Shown here in pieces: positions 37,201 to 48,162 of a stretch of DNA of 64,000 nucleotides; positions within the stretch are counted from its first letter, which is position 1, and each line of letters opens with the position of its first letter. The translations under genes were made by a program, and so were the position numbers. This DNA is from Pelodera strongyloides (lineage: Eukaryota > Nematoda > Chromadorea > Rhabditida > Rhabditidae): assembly GCA_036852015.1 (NCBI GenBank), contig JAANDG010000005.1, positions 765,410 through 829,409 on the forward strand, in the 5' to 3' direction. The notes under the pieces are model-generated. The model was not told the origin of the DNA. It ran no database searches and saw only the letters and a list, made by a program, of their open reading frames with translations.

Positions 37201-39065
37201 GACGTCGATATAGTATCTCGGTTATAAGCTTCCGACGCAGATGTTAAGATACAGAAACGGATACCTAATTCCAAAATTAAACCAAAAACAGGACATCAGT
37301 TTTCAGTTCTTTGTCGAACTGAGTCCAATCATCTTTTTTACCTTTTATATCATTAGATAATAGTTGAAACCAATTCAGGAGTACTTTAAATATCTCGGCG
37401 AGTTCTTCCATACGTACAACACGACGGGGCTTCCACTAATGGCGATCACACAATATGCAACAATGAGTCATGAGGATTTCAATCAATTGGATGTGGGTTC
37501 AATTTTTATTCTAGCTTTCTGCTTACCGGGGTCTGAAAAAAAGAAACTAGAGGATCGGGATGCTTTACATTGCAAATGTGATACACAGAGAGCGAGCATC
37601 AAGTTAGAAATTTACAAAAGAAAACTGTAATTCTCTCACAGCATGCGGCTGATCATGTTGTGCAAACCATAGTTAGTTGCCTACGGTAGTAGACGCTAGC
37701 AAATAACTCTTTTGATATTTTATATTTGAATGAGTTATATTTACCTTAACTCAGGATGTTCTGGTGAGTCCGGTAAAGGTACGAGATACGAGGAGATAAT
37801 GCATGCCATTCCAATTTAGGAAGTTGACATTACTTTGCGTGACCATGTGAGAGGATTGCATGAAAGTGGATTCTTTGAGAATACGATTGTTTTTGCAATG
37901 TCTGACCACGGACAGAGGTTCAGAGGACTGCGAGAGACACAGCAAGGTGAGAGGAGAGGAAGTGGGAGTTTAATTAGAGAAAGACTGTGGATTTCAGTCT
38001 CTCTCTAATTTAGAGAACGAGAGAATCAGAGAGAACAATAAATAATTATCTTTTTTAAGAACTTATGATAAGTGTACCCTTTCCAGGACAATTCGAAGAG
38101 CGTCTACCATTTTTCTCTGTTTACGTCCCTGAAAAGCTTCGAAATACAGCCAAATTTAAGTAAGTACACTCTACATTTAGGTTCATATGTTTGCAGAGTT
38201 GTTTTCATATCTCAATCATCAAATACTGCGATACTACTCCGTCCGTTCGTGTTCGACTCCTATACCATTATGAAAAGCCATTTTCAGGCCAGTAATGGAA
38301 AATCTACAATGGAACAAGGATGTGTTGACCACTCATTATGATCTACACAAAACTCTTAAACAAATTGCGAACTCGGACTTTAGTGATTTGGATAAGTCGT
38401 ATAAGGAGAGTGAAGTGCCGAAAGGAGCTTCTCTCTTTAGGAAAATACCCAAGTCGCGAAATTGTGCCCAGGTACACCTTTGTGCGCGGTAATTTGGCAG
38501 TGTTTCACTTTGTGCACGCGGTGGACAGCTCTGCACTTCTTGCCAGCAGGAAACTGGAGCATTATTTTAGTGGTGCCTCTTACAGTATGTTGTATAGTTC
38601 AATAACAAGCATATGTGTAGGTTAAAATGTTTTACCTGAACGTAATCAATAATCCCATTGTGCATAAAACATCGTATGGAGGAGGATCAGGGATTTGTGA
38701 TGTGTCATATTTTGATAACAAATTACTAAATTAGAATTTTTCAGGCCGGCCTCAACACTCACTACTGTCCGTGTACTGTATGGGAGAACTTGGACCTTAA
38801 GGAACCAATTGTCGACATAATAGTTGACGGTAAAGCTTCTACTTGTCATTATTTCTAACACTTATCACCTTACGTCTCTTACCAATATCTGCGCCTATAT
38901 CTTCTGTTTTCGCGCACCCGTGGTGCACACACCGCGCGCACTCTTCTTTGAATATTATTATTTTTTACTCCAGAAGTCGTCCGTGTATTCACCAGTCAAA
39001 CGGAAAGGAACCGCAATATTTGTGCCCCTTTGAGGGTGAAATCTGTCAAATCCGCGAAGAGGTAG
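33499..39065 (+). CDS. DUF229 family membrane protein
   Basis: Exons in phase: 33499-33555, 33973-34071, 34330-34470, 34751-34887, 35239-35367, 35641-35746, 35814-36021, 36207-36291, 36563-36657, 36955-37100, 37379-37492, a 9-base exon at 37755-37763, 37820-37946, 38087-38159, 38288-38471, 38745-38829 and 38974-39065. The 35367/35641 junction is the least certain; 33854-33937 is a possible optional exon. A basic N-terminus (SRRR) precedes one membrane anchor (VALVCIVLYIASSFLV), so it should be a type II protein with a large lumenal or extracellular domain. Family marks in order: a CVLPKLD and NCSGKYEENW region, ISVYLLGIDSISQ, a phosphatase-like core with FAMSDHGQR, LRETQQGQFEERLPF, LTTHYDLHKTL and a Cys-rich C-terminal end. 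DUF229 proteins have an alkaline-phosphatase-like fold and are expanded in worms; their substrate is unknown. It ends 131 bases before the 3' end of the opposing gene. Confidence 0.92.
34211..34261. repeat. TA microsatellite
   Basis: An uninterrupted (AT)n run of about 25 units in an intron of the DUF229 gene. Confidence 0.95.
35472..36193. repeat. TTAA-bounded inverted repeat pair around two exons
   Basis: TTAAAGGGACGGGC at 35472 and its inverse GCCCGTCCCTTTAA ending at 36193 start inverted arms of about 75 bases that share ATCAAAATAAAC and TTATAATTTGTATAAAGGGG. The ends have the same TTAAAGGGA form as the other TTAA elements here. Two DUF229 exons (35641-35746 and 35814-36021, including the GIDSISQ core) lie between the arms. 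Confidence 0.8.
36044..36104. repeat. 31-base tandem duplication
   Basis: Two adjacent copies of TTCAGCGGGATAAAGCCTAG plus flank, within the intron following DUF229 exon 35814-36021 and inside the TTAA-bounded interval. Confidence 0.85.
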
Positions 39066-39161
39066 GGGTTTTATACCAGAATACGAAGGAAAAGGCTATA
39101 TTATTTAGAATTACATTATTTAATGCGCGGGTGTAACGAAATGAAAAACGTAAATTATATT

Positions 39162-39167
39162 TTTATT
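39162..39167 (-). promoter_or_regulatory. Polyadenylation signal (minus strand)
   Basis: Complement of AATAAA about 30 bases past the stop codon of the minus-strand glycoprotein-like gene. Confidence 0.75.
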
Positions 39168-39196
39168 CCAAAAAAAAAAATGAAAAATAGAGTATC

Positions 39197-42100
39197 TTAT
39201 GGGAAAGTAGCTCGGGGCGGTACATTCACACAGTAGTCGCTACCGTCGTCAGAATCCGGAGCCTTCGGGGTTTTATCACGCTTGCATCGAATGCACTTTG
39301 AACATCCATAGAGTATGAGCCCAACTGCGCACGCGACAGCCATTCCGATATACAAAGCATATTCTTTCATCGTTTCCTGAATTGAAGAGTTTAGCGTGAT
39401 TCTTGATTTTTGCCGAGAGTTCTCCTACTATATTTGTTTGATTAATTGGGCTGGATTAAAAAAACCCGATTTAGGTCAAAATAGGTAACAATAAACTAGA
39501 GATCTAGTTACAAATAACCAACCATAAGGTGATCTGCGAACTGATCCAAAGATCGCTCGTTGATTGTCTTCAGTCCTTCCTCGGAGTTCTTCTCCAGGGC
39601 TTTGAATTCTTTCTTTATTCTCGTTTCAAGTTCAAGATCTCGCTTTGCATCTTGTTGGTAGACCCTGTTTTCTTCATCGGTGATCAGCACCTAAATTACG
39701 GTATTATTTACGCGTTTATTGCGGTGGTTTCAGTCTGCGGAATACACAAAGAACTAAAAAAAAGGAAAACGAAAAAAATAAGCGCGAATATATGACAAAT
39801 CCTCACCATGGGTTTGACTGGGATCCCAACAATCCAATCGGGAGCCTCGAGGGTGTAATTCTCCCCGTTGACGGTAAAACTTTCGTCTCTTCCGCTTGAA
39901 CGTACGAGATGAATTGTTCCCGCGGGGAGCTCCACGGTCTTCGTGATGCCCAGGGAATCAGTCTGTTTGTACTCGGTCTAAAAATATGACGGTTTTTCAG
40001 CTACTTCGCTCCATTTAAGGATATCTTCTTGCGTTTCCAAAGAACAAAAAGTAAACAAATTCTAACTTTTTCATTTATTTCGTCCAATGTAAGACTCGAG
40101 TAAAATTGAGAATTTGAGAGTCGGGTTGAGTTTTCAAAAGAAGAAAGCATATCTGCATATTTCAAAATATTCACCTTATGAGGAGATCCGACGACCGCGA
40201 CGCTGCCCGTGATGAACCTGACGAATGGCTCAACTTTCTTCTCCACATTCAGCCTTCCACAGTCACTTCCTCTCATAAAGTCGTAATCACAATCTGCCAT
40301 AACCATAGCACCGCTCTCACAGATTCTAAACTTTCCCTGAAGAATGTATAATTATTAAAGCGACATAATTTCGTTTAACCAATCTTAAAGGAAGGCAGTC
40401 ACGATAAATTCGTCATTTTTATTTGATTTTCATTAAATATAGGAAGGTATGAAGGAAAACATGGTACCAATATGAAGTTAAAGAGAAACGAACTCAGGGA
40501 GATATTCACTGAGAATGGGAGTGACTGGACAACAATGGGAGTGTGCATGAAAGCAATTGCTCGGATTGCAGCCGAGATTGAATACCCTGCAGTGACAGCA
40601 TATCACAATTGTCAAACACTGCAGCAGGGTATTTATTATATTGTAATGAGCCTGTGCCCGGACAATTGCGTATCTACTGTAGTCGAGTAACCCCATTCTC
40701 AGTGAATTCTCTCCCCGAGTTTGTTTTTCTGGAAATTGCTATTGGTATCGAATGTTTTCCCATATCTTCCTATATTTTGCGAAAATATCGTGACTGCGTT
40801 CCTTTAAGTAAACTTTTAAACAATCTTATACACATTTTTAAACAATTCTTGGATGTTTGCTTATTTGTATGTAAGTGAAAATATTTAGCTAAATTGCGCA
40901 TTATTTGCACGCATGGGCATACATAAACATAGTATAAAAAAAAATTGTTAGCAAGCCGGCCGCCAATAGCTTTAAACTGCTCCCAGAAAACTCGGTATAA
41001 AATTGGAACACAGTAAGAAGAAAGAAGAACTTACATAAATGCGGCACGTCCTCCTGTTAAGTTGTACGGCTTTCCCATCCATTACCACTGCCTCGTGCAT
41101 CGCCGGGTAATAGGTGTAGACGTCGTTTACCATAGAACCAACATCCACAATCGTGACCATACTGTACCACTCGCTGACGGTGTAGTAGGTTAGTTGAATC
41201 TGTATGAGCAATACGTATAATAAAGAATAGATATGCGAATTTGAAAAAAAAAGTAGAAGCCAAGGAAAATGCGTGCGCAATTACTTAATTACTTACTGTA
41301 ACGTATGATCCGGCCTCGGCGTCGCAGTCAGTCATCACAGCGGTAGATCCAAGCAGCATCATGTCGGTGAACTTCACTCCGGTGTGCTCCTTGAGAGCAG
41401 TTCGTGGCTTCGATCCCATGAGAAGGCTCTTGGGCGTTCGGCCGTGATACGCCAGCTGCTTGAACTGATTGATGATCGTCGAAGTGCGTATCGCGGACAG
41501 GTGCATGGCCTCCATGCGTCCCTCCAACGCCTGGACATTAGAAGAGACGTTTCCGAGTACCATACGCAGCCTGGTCAACTCGTTCTCAACCTCGCTGGTG
41601 GTCTTAGCCAAATGGTGTAATTCAGATACCGAGTAGACGGAGACTGCCAGAGATGGTAGAGCCACTACTCCGACAACTACAATCGGAATAGCTGCAGACA
41701 GGTGTTTGGGACTACGCGACTCTGGGTAGAAAGCTGTGTGCTCACTACAGGATGCCTTCAAGGCGTCCCTCATTGGGCGGCTTGATGTTGCCACGTCGAT
41801 TTCCTCCTCGATGAGGATTCGCACCTCAACCTTCTTTCGGGAGTGCTCCTCGCTAATGCTGAAACAAGGAAACAGTTTGTCCAATTAGCTGAGTACTTTA
41901 CCCATATCCCTTTTTCTTAGCCCTATTCTAGTTTTTTTTTTTTAGTTTTCTAAGCGTACAAATAAAGGATCTGTGAATGAAAAGTGCTGTAAGCGGAGCA
42001 TGGCGCACTCATAGTAATTTGGAGTATCCAACGTTGAACATTCAGCAGTAGTTAGCTATGCTTGTTTAGTTATTGGGCATTCAATTAGCTAAATTCTCTA

Positions 42101-42238
42101 TTTACTTGCTTTCTTTAAAACAACTCACATCGCCTCAATTGTATCCGGGGCCAGCAAGATTCTACCGTTGAGCCCCGAGCGGAGTTCGGCGTGGACAACG
42201 ACCAGTAGGAAGATGACGACAATTAAGGATGAGTACAT
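39197..42238 (-). CDS. Type I membrane glycoprotein-like protein, 505 aa; family unknown
   Basis: Seven minus-strand exons agree in phase: 42129-42238, 41297-41858, 41035-41199, 40175-40336, 39807-39977, 39523-39690 and 39197-39376. The ATG lies one base after a strong acceptor (TGTTTTCAG), as in trans-spliced worm genes. Regions in order: a signal peptide (about residues 1-18); a 22-residue hydrophobic stretch around residue 90-110 (AAIPIVVVGVVALPSLAVSV); heptad-patterned coiled coil directly after it, to about residue 150; a central domain with several cysteines and one or two N-x-S/T sites; a second, strongly charged coiled coil around 390-440; a C-terminal membrane helix near 450-470; and a short tail with a Cys/Lys-rich start. 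This order resembles class I membrane-fusion glycoproteins, but there is no clear furin-type cleavage site before the inner hydrophobic stretch. It may instead be an unrelated worm surface protein. No frameshift or stop is present, so the copy is intact. Confidence 0.85.
40385..40807. mobile_element. TTAA-flanked MITE, GGAAGGCAGTCAC family
   Basis: TTAA at 40385-40388 and 40804-40807 with ends GGAAGGCAGTCACG and its inverse. The middle carries an inverted CACTGCAG/CCCTGCAG pair. It lies in intron 3 of the minus-strand glycoprotein-like gene. Same family as 16837-17266. Confidence 0.85.
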
Positions 42239-42929
42239 ACTGAAAACAGGAGCATTAAGCATGAGAAAACTTGGAAAATAACTCGAATAACTGTTGAAGA
42301 AAATAGGCCACAAATTGCAACGCAAAACTCTGATGATGAACGGCGAAGACGGCGAAGGAAAACCAAGTGCGCCAAATTCTCGCCGCGCGTCTCTCACAGC
42401 CATCAAGCGCCAGTGCGGATATAGGGCGGAATCTCAGATAGATGGCGAATTCGCGGCACGGACTATTCATCTGGATCTGCATCAATGTTCGTAATCGAAT
42501 TTTTGTATAATAGTCACGCCCACCAATCGCCGCGCTAAAGTTTCGCGCAAGAGTTTCGCCGCTCACCACCCTACTTTTGTCAGTGTGTAGGAATTAGAAT
42601 AGAATTGAGAGTCAGCTAATTTTGGTCACTGGAACTCAGCTAAAAAAACATCAAGTATTCTGGAGGAAGAGCGTGGCCTAGATCTAGGTGGGAGCTGAAG
42701 ATGAATTATAAATGACTGATTGTCCATCTGATCTATATATATATAGAGAACTTGGAGGGGCAGCTGGCAGAATTCCCCCCGAGGCATGGTCTCAGCTCAT
42801 TTGGTGTGAAATTATCATCTCGCACATAGCACATCTGCGATTCTCAGATCTCAGCGACGTAAAAATTTGAAGTTAGTAGACGTTATCGAACCCCCAGGGT
42901 ACACTTTGAACGGATCTAATTTGTTAACA

Positions 42930-44878
42930 ATGATACATTTAATTTTCATTATATTGTTATGTAAAAAAAACTTCAAGCAATGGCGAGCATCATTATTATT
43001 ACGTAAAAAACTTCAAACAATGGCAAGCATCATTAGGCCGTCTAACAATAAGCCCCCCCCCCCAAAAAAAGAGAACTTATATGGATCATAGTTGTAATCG
43101 TGCTTATTGTTTGTCTCTCATGTTATATACAAACTCAATGTTAGGTTGTTAGGTATGCATACTATCGGTAGCAGACACTCTAATTTTGCATCGGAAGACC
43201 TCGAAAATTGTCATTGTGATAGCTAGAATAATACAGTTTCCATATCCACAACGGTACTGCCTTATATTAATTACACAGTATCCTCCTTATATCACGAACA
43301 TGTGATGTTGTGTGGTGTATCACCTGTTATTATCCAATCTCTCTTCCTTTATTTAACATGTAATTCCAGATTGCGTCCACGGCAGGATATTCTAAACGCG
43401 GAGGGAGACAAGATCAAAGGTTCTTCCAAAACGCGATTAGCATATGAGGTGAGCCCCTCCTTGACATTTAAGTGAAATAACGGTCGGTTTTTGAAGCTCA
43501 TCTCAAATAAATTCACTCCTATGTATTTAAGCTTAGTGGGGTCGAATTGGCGACGATTTTCATTTGCGTCATATGATACATGGTAATGCAGCTGTTTGTC
43601 ATATACTGAAAAAACCGTTTAACGTAATTTTTTTAGTTTGTCAGAATCACACAAAAAGGTAGCATTCTGGATAATTTTTTTACAGTTTAACAAACATAAA
43701 TAGTTATGCGAAATCTGTTTTTCCAATTTTCTTGTAGCTTTTCTTTCAAAACAAAGATTATTTTCAGGTCAAATATCAGTTGAACTTTATCACTTTTCCT
43801 GGAAACGCCAACTTTGAGGTAGACAATTATTTGAGCTTTTGTTCTTTTATTTGAGCTTTTGTTCTTTTCTGTATGAAAGACAAAAGTGAAATACAAATGC
43901 AAATACAAAATGCACACACTTTATTAGCGCGGCGAACATGATTGTTAATTATAGGAATTGGAAACAAAAGCACTGTGTATCTTCCATCAATGTAAAATCT
44001 TCAATTTAAAACTCAGAAATCTTTCAAAGTGATTAATACTTCGCAGGAAAATGAATAATTGCCGAAACCACAGAAAAACCATTGCTGGCCCGTCACCAAA
44101 TGGTTTTCACAAAAAAAACAGTTGGTGACTGATTAGTGACCATTTAGTGGCTTGATGAGATTTTCGATAAAACTTGGTCACCGCATGGTCATGAATTAGT
44201 CACCAAATATGCTAGTCGACAAAAAAAACCAATGAACCGTCACCAAACGGGTTCACCGATTTCCTAATTTATTCCTATTTACCTTTCAATTAAACATTCC
44301 AGGTGACAGTCTCTCACAATGAAAAGAAAAATATTCTCACAGTCGATCTGGCTACAGTATCCCATATAAGCAAGTGAGGAGTTTATTAAAAGTACAAGGA
44401 GTGCAGTTCTGAGGAGTAAGCAAGAGCACTGGGGCTTTTAGACCACAGTGAAATAGTACAGCGCCTATGTAGTTTTTGGTCTCATTACGCTGTATTTTAT
44501 TTAAAGATATGTCAGGCGGTGTGGTGCGTGGTTCGAATGCTGAACAAGGGCATTTGGACTATTATATGCAAATTACGTACCAGAAGTACCAGCAATTCGC
44601 GCAACTGTGTATAGTTCATGAAAATGCAGTTATTGCGTATACAAAACCCATGAACCATACATCGGTAAGTTATTTTCGGTCGAAACAGAGAACAGGCGGT
44701 TACTGGCTAATCGTAGCATCAATTTATCATTCAAGCACATCTTATTCTTTAGGTACGGCGACCGTCCCCACTGCATATGGAATATCAACAGAAAAATGGC
44801 ATTCTATTGTGTTTGCTACGACAAAATAACCGAAGAAGAAAAGTTGGGATTGCCGCCCAAACCCTAATTGTTTTATAA
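42930..44878 (+). CDS. Unrecognised protein; one splice junction unresolved
   Basis: Clear + strand exons are 43370-43448, 43768-43818 and 44303-44373, which join in phase, and 44507-44664 and 44753-44878, which also join in phase and end TAA after an Arg-rich stretch (RQNNRRRKVG). The two blocks disagree by one base at 44373/44507, so either a small exon is missing or the copy is frameshifted. A short hydrophobic start at 42930-42955 (MIHLIFII) could be a signal peptide but is weak. Readable segments include RPRQDILNAEGDKIKGSS, VKYQLNFITFPGNANF and LDYYMQITYQKYQQFAQL; an NxT site occurs in MNHTS. The alternating hydrophobic pattern suggests a beta-rich, possibly secreted or surface domain. 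No family is recognised. Confidence 0.6.
42969..43038. repeat. Tandem duplication, about 40 bases
   Basis: GTAAAAAACTTCAAGCAATGG-like units occur twice in a row, each followed by CGAGCATCATTA or CAAGCATCATTA, within the first intron of the flanking gene. Confidence 0.75.
43468..43625. repeat. Degenerate TTAA element, CGGTCGGTTTTTGAA end
   Basis: The left end (TTAAGTGAAATAACGGTCGG) resembles the ends of the 25816-25978 element; the right end near 43610-43625 (AAAAACCGTTTAACG) is a weak inverse. Probably a decayed member of that family, in an intron. Confidence 0.5.
44080..44260. repeat. Scattered GTCACCAAA/TTGGTGAC motifs
   Basis: Five or more copies of GTCACCAA or its complement TTGGTGAC lie within 180 bases, in both orientations, just upstream of exon 44303. 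It may be the remains of a foldback or a short repeat cluster. Confidence 0.6.
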
Positions 44879-46142
44879 CACTTATTTGTTTGAAAATAGA
44901 ACCAAATCTCTGTATCTTCATGTCATTGTAGCCTAGGATAATGTATTTACTGTGCAGCACACCACTAAATATGTACTATATTTATATTTATGTGTAGTTA
45001 GTTAGTATGTGAGCACTGGCATGGCATGTAAACTGTAGTTTAATATTGATTGTGAGCCAAAGTTGATTTTGGTCACTTGAATTTTTTGAGGTTCACTTCT
45101 TTAGGAAGAGATACGGGTACCTGCACGTGTAATACCTTTAAAGGACACCCACGTAGTTCCTAGCTGTAGTTTACTAGACCACCCATGTAGTTCTTATAGT
45201 TTTCTTGACCACCAACGTGCAGCTTTGTTTTCGGGCCACAAAGTCATTCATATTCTACCGAGCAACCCACATATGTAGCTTCTACTTTACTGCATTAACG
45301 ACATACTTTGATTGGACAGTACCAACCTTGATTGGACAGTACCACCACAATAGTTTTTTTTTCTGTAACTGGCCCACCCATGCAGTTTCTACTTCAGCCA
45401 GCCACCTCCACCTACTAATTCCCATTTCCATGTAAATTCCTTTTATGTATGAGGATTATGAATATAGTCCCTTTAATAAAATTGGCTCCTTGTCGTGAAG
45501 GAATGAAAGCATTTATTATTTATAATGAATTATTTTATGAATTTACTAGTTACGATAAATTATTTTATTGAATTTACCAGTTGCGACATGTTGAACTGGT
45601 GTTTAACCTGGAAAATAAAGCTTGCATGGAAAAAAAAATAATAATGGGCAGTTTTGCACCAAGCCTATTGGAAGGAAAGATACACATACATGTCGCATAC
45701 ATACAATTCGTATGTTAGCCAATTTGTATGTTAACCACATTTCGCATACGGCATACATACAATCTTGGAGATTAAGTATGATGTCCTTGAGCTTGAAACG
45801 CAGAAGATTTGAGATAATCACCAATCAAAAACTTGTATTCTAAAAAGCGTTCAATATATTGATATAGTGTGGAAGTACTCACTGGATCGTCTGTCTACGA
45901 TCGTCACTTTTTGGTTAGTTTGATTTTGATTGCTCCATGCATGTGACACCTTTTTGATTTATATTTTTCCAGGATACTCACTCTATACAATTTTAGTATC
46001 TCTTAATCTTATGACTATGACTTACTAAAAACATCTAGACTATCTTAATTATTTTTTATCTAAGATATTTGAAAGCATGATGATTGACTACTTTCTATTG
46101 ACACTATACTTACTTAAGAACTGACTACTTTTTATAGAAACT
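44879..46142. other. Gene-less stretch with degenerate tandem repeat
   Basis: Intergenic. Apart from the repeat at 45135-45415 nothing is recognised. The acceptor TTTTTATAG at 46129-46137 belongs to the following gene. Confidence 0.5.
45135..45415. repeat. Degenerate tandem repeat, CCACCCATGTAGTT units
   Basis: Six or so divergent units of about 45 bases, each with a core like CACCCACGTAGTTCCTA, CACCCATGTAGTTCTTA or CACCCATGCAGTTTCTA, plus a perfect 20-base direct repeat (TTGATTGGACAGTACCA) at 45308 and 45329. Confidence 0.7.
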
Positions 46143-47792
46143 ATGAGGTTCCTCCTTGCCTCTTCCGTGCTGTTTCTGATGGTTGATGCGGATATCCCTG
46201 TTAATGTAGGCGACCTCCAGAGAGAAGTGCTCCATGATCCAGACGTACTACCACAGGGATACGATATCTTCTCACTTAAATACGGTAATATGTTGATTCA
46301 ACGTACTGTACTTTGAGTACATTGTAATTCACGGTGCACATTTTGTTTCGCAAATTTGCAACTTGAATGCAGCTGTGACAAGGTACGTTCATTCAATAAT
46401 TTATAATTATAATTTCCAGAGATGTACATGAAGCCGGTTGTGATTAAGCACATTGTCCGATCGCCAGCCTTTGCTAAACTCGTCCGCTATCTGGCGCAGA
46501 AAGGATTCGATAAGAACAAGGCTAACGTGGGTTATACTACTGTATGCATACGTGAGTGGGTAGATTATAATTGTTCAGTCATCTCAAAATGCGCTTAACG
46601 GCTCATGATTCATAAAACAAGGCTGCTAGAAGTTGATGGTGCACGTAGCTAATAAACAACGTGATCAATTTGTTTAGATATGTGCCTTTGTATCGTTGTA
46701 ATCTATGTTGGATATTATCTTCTATCATTCTGGAAGCAGGCCTTTTAGGAGGAGAATAACATGGTCGACTAAGTATTAATTTCAGGACAAAAAGTACTTG
46801 GACGAGACAAATGTGGCCGTTGCCCAACAGGTTGACAAAGTGCTCGACGCATTCTACAAGAAACTTCACGATATTCCTGAGTAGGTTACTTGGTTAATGC
46901 TGATATTAAACAGCTATTGTGTGCGGGAAGTGAGTCAGCAACGAAACTCAAGAGTTGCGCGCCGCATCAGTTTGGGGGTGTTTCCAGCAAAAGAATTTGA
47001 TGCGCGCGGAAAATGTTTTTTTTTTCACCGATTCTGGTTGCCGTTTTGGCGCTGGAAACACCCCCAGAACGTTACCGAAAAGGTGCGGAAATTGTGCGAG
47101 AATCGCCGTACGTGCAAAAAGAAGGCTAAATTTCGTTATAGAGAGTCAACCCCGAATTTCGATTTTATAGTATCTATCGAACCGTTTTCAAATACTGGTT
47201 AAAATAAAAGCAAAAGTAAATGTCGCAGAAGTTGAGATAAAAAATAATAGTATGCTTAGTTTAGACTTGGTTTCTTCTTAATTTTGCAGATAATCAGTGC
47301 TATAATCATGAAGTTGAACACCTCACAACTTTTTTTCTACCTGAGTCCGACATTTAATTTTGCTTTTATTTTTTATATTATTTTACTTTTATTTTACCCA
47401 TTACTTTGCGGCGCGCATTCTGTGTCCCGAAGTGGTGCGGCGCGCAACTCATCGGTTCTCAGTGAGGGGTGCGCAGGAGGCATGCAATACGGCGGTTAAT
47501 ATTAAACAGCTAACAGGCTGTATTCCGGCGTAGTGTATGCAAATTACTGCACGACTACTGCACGCCTATTGGCCTATTAGACGCATTATATTAATTTGCA
47601 TACAATGTAGGAGAATACAGAAACATGTTCCAAATGCGTTTCAAAAACTGGCTGTCATTTCGCTTTAATTAAAATCACTATGCTTTTGTCTTCAGAGAGC
47701 ACAAGTTGGTCGATATTCAAGCCGGAAAATATGAAAAGACAGAAGCTCCTCCTCCGACCCAAAAGCCCGATTCGAAGAATGGAAAATCCTAA
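46143..47792 (+). CDS. Small secreted protein, 145 aa, Pro/Lys tail
   Basis: Four exons join in phase: 46143-46284, 46420-46526, 46786-46880 and 47696-47792. The ATG is five bases after the acceptor TTTTTATAG, so a spliced leader is likely. A clear signal peptide (MRFLLASSVLFLMVDA) is followed by a mature protein of about 130 residues, cysteine-free and largely helical (VIKHIVRSPAFAKLVRYLAQK, AVAQQVDKVLDAFYKKL), with a Pro-rich, Lys-rich tail. No membrane segment. AATAAA is at 48034-48039. Family not recognised. Amphipathic helices in a secreted, cysteine-free protein could mean lipid binding, but this is only inference. The long last intron contains GC-rich and TTAA-ended repeat sequence. 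Confidence 0.88.
47505..47670. repeat. Foldback in last intron, likely MITE
   Basis: An inverted pair (CTGTATTC...TGTATGCAAATTA and TAATTTGCATACA...GAATACAG) spans about 120 bases; the right flank reads AACTGGCTGTCATTTCGCTTTAA, which ends like the AAGCGAAAT elements. Confidence 0.6.
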
Positions 47793-48033
47793 GTGTGAAA
47801 TCTGTGCCCAAGGGGCCCCCTCAGAATAGCCTTACTCGTCCGTACCACCACTAATCATGTCCTGTTTATTGATTTTCTGATTCCATTATCTCTGGATCAA
47901 GTCTTGCTTTCTCCCTTGTTCTACTTTTCTTCATCATAACCTATTTCCTACTTCTACATTGCAACAACTGGGCTCAACTTTTTGCTCTCATTGTTGCCTC
48001 AAAACATAACTTCAACTCGTGGCCAATATTTTC

Positions 48034-48039
48034 AATAAA
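48034..48039 (+). promoter_or_regulatory. Polyadenylation signal AATAAA
   Basis: About 240 bases after the stop of the 145-aa secreted protein gene; only about 70 bases separate it from the opposing signal at 48111-48116. Confidence 0.8.
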
Positions 48040-48110
48040 GTTCCTCCCCCTAGTTTTGTCTTTTGAGTACAGTAGTCATGAACAAAACAAGGACGCAATG
48101 CAGAGAATAA

Positions 48111-48116
48111 TTTATT
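48111..48116 (-). promoter_or_regulatory. Polyadenylation signal (minus strand)
   Basis: Complement of AATAAA about 47 bases past the stop of the Sre-like receptor gene; the two genes converge here. Confidence 0.8.
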
Positions 48117-48162
48117 AGAATAGCTTCTTAAAATACCCATATGTGGTAATGTCTTCACACGT

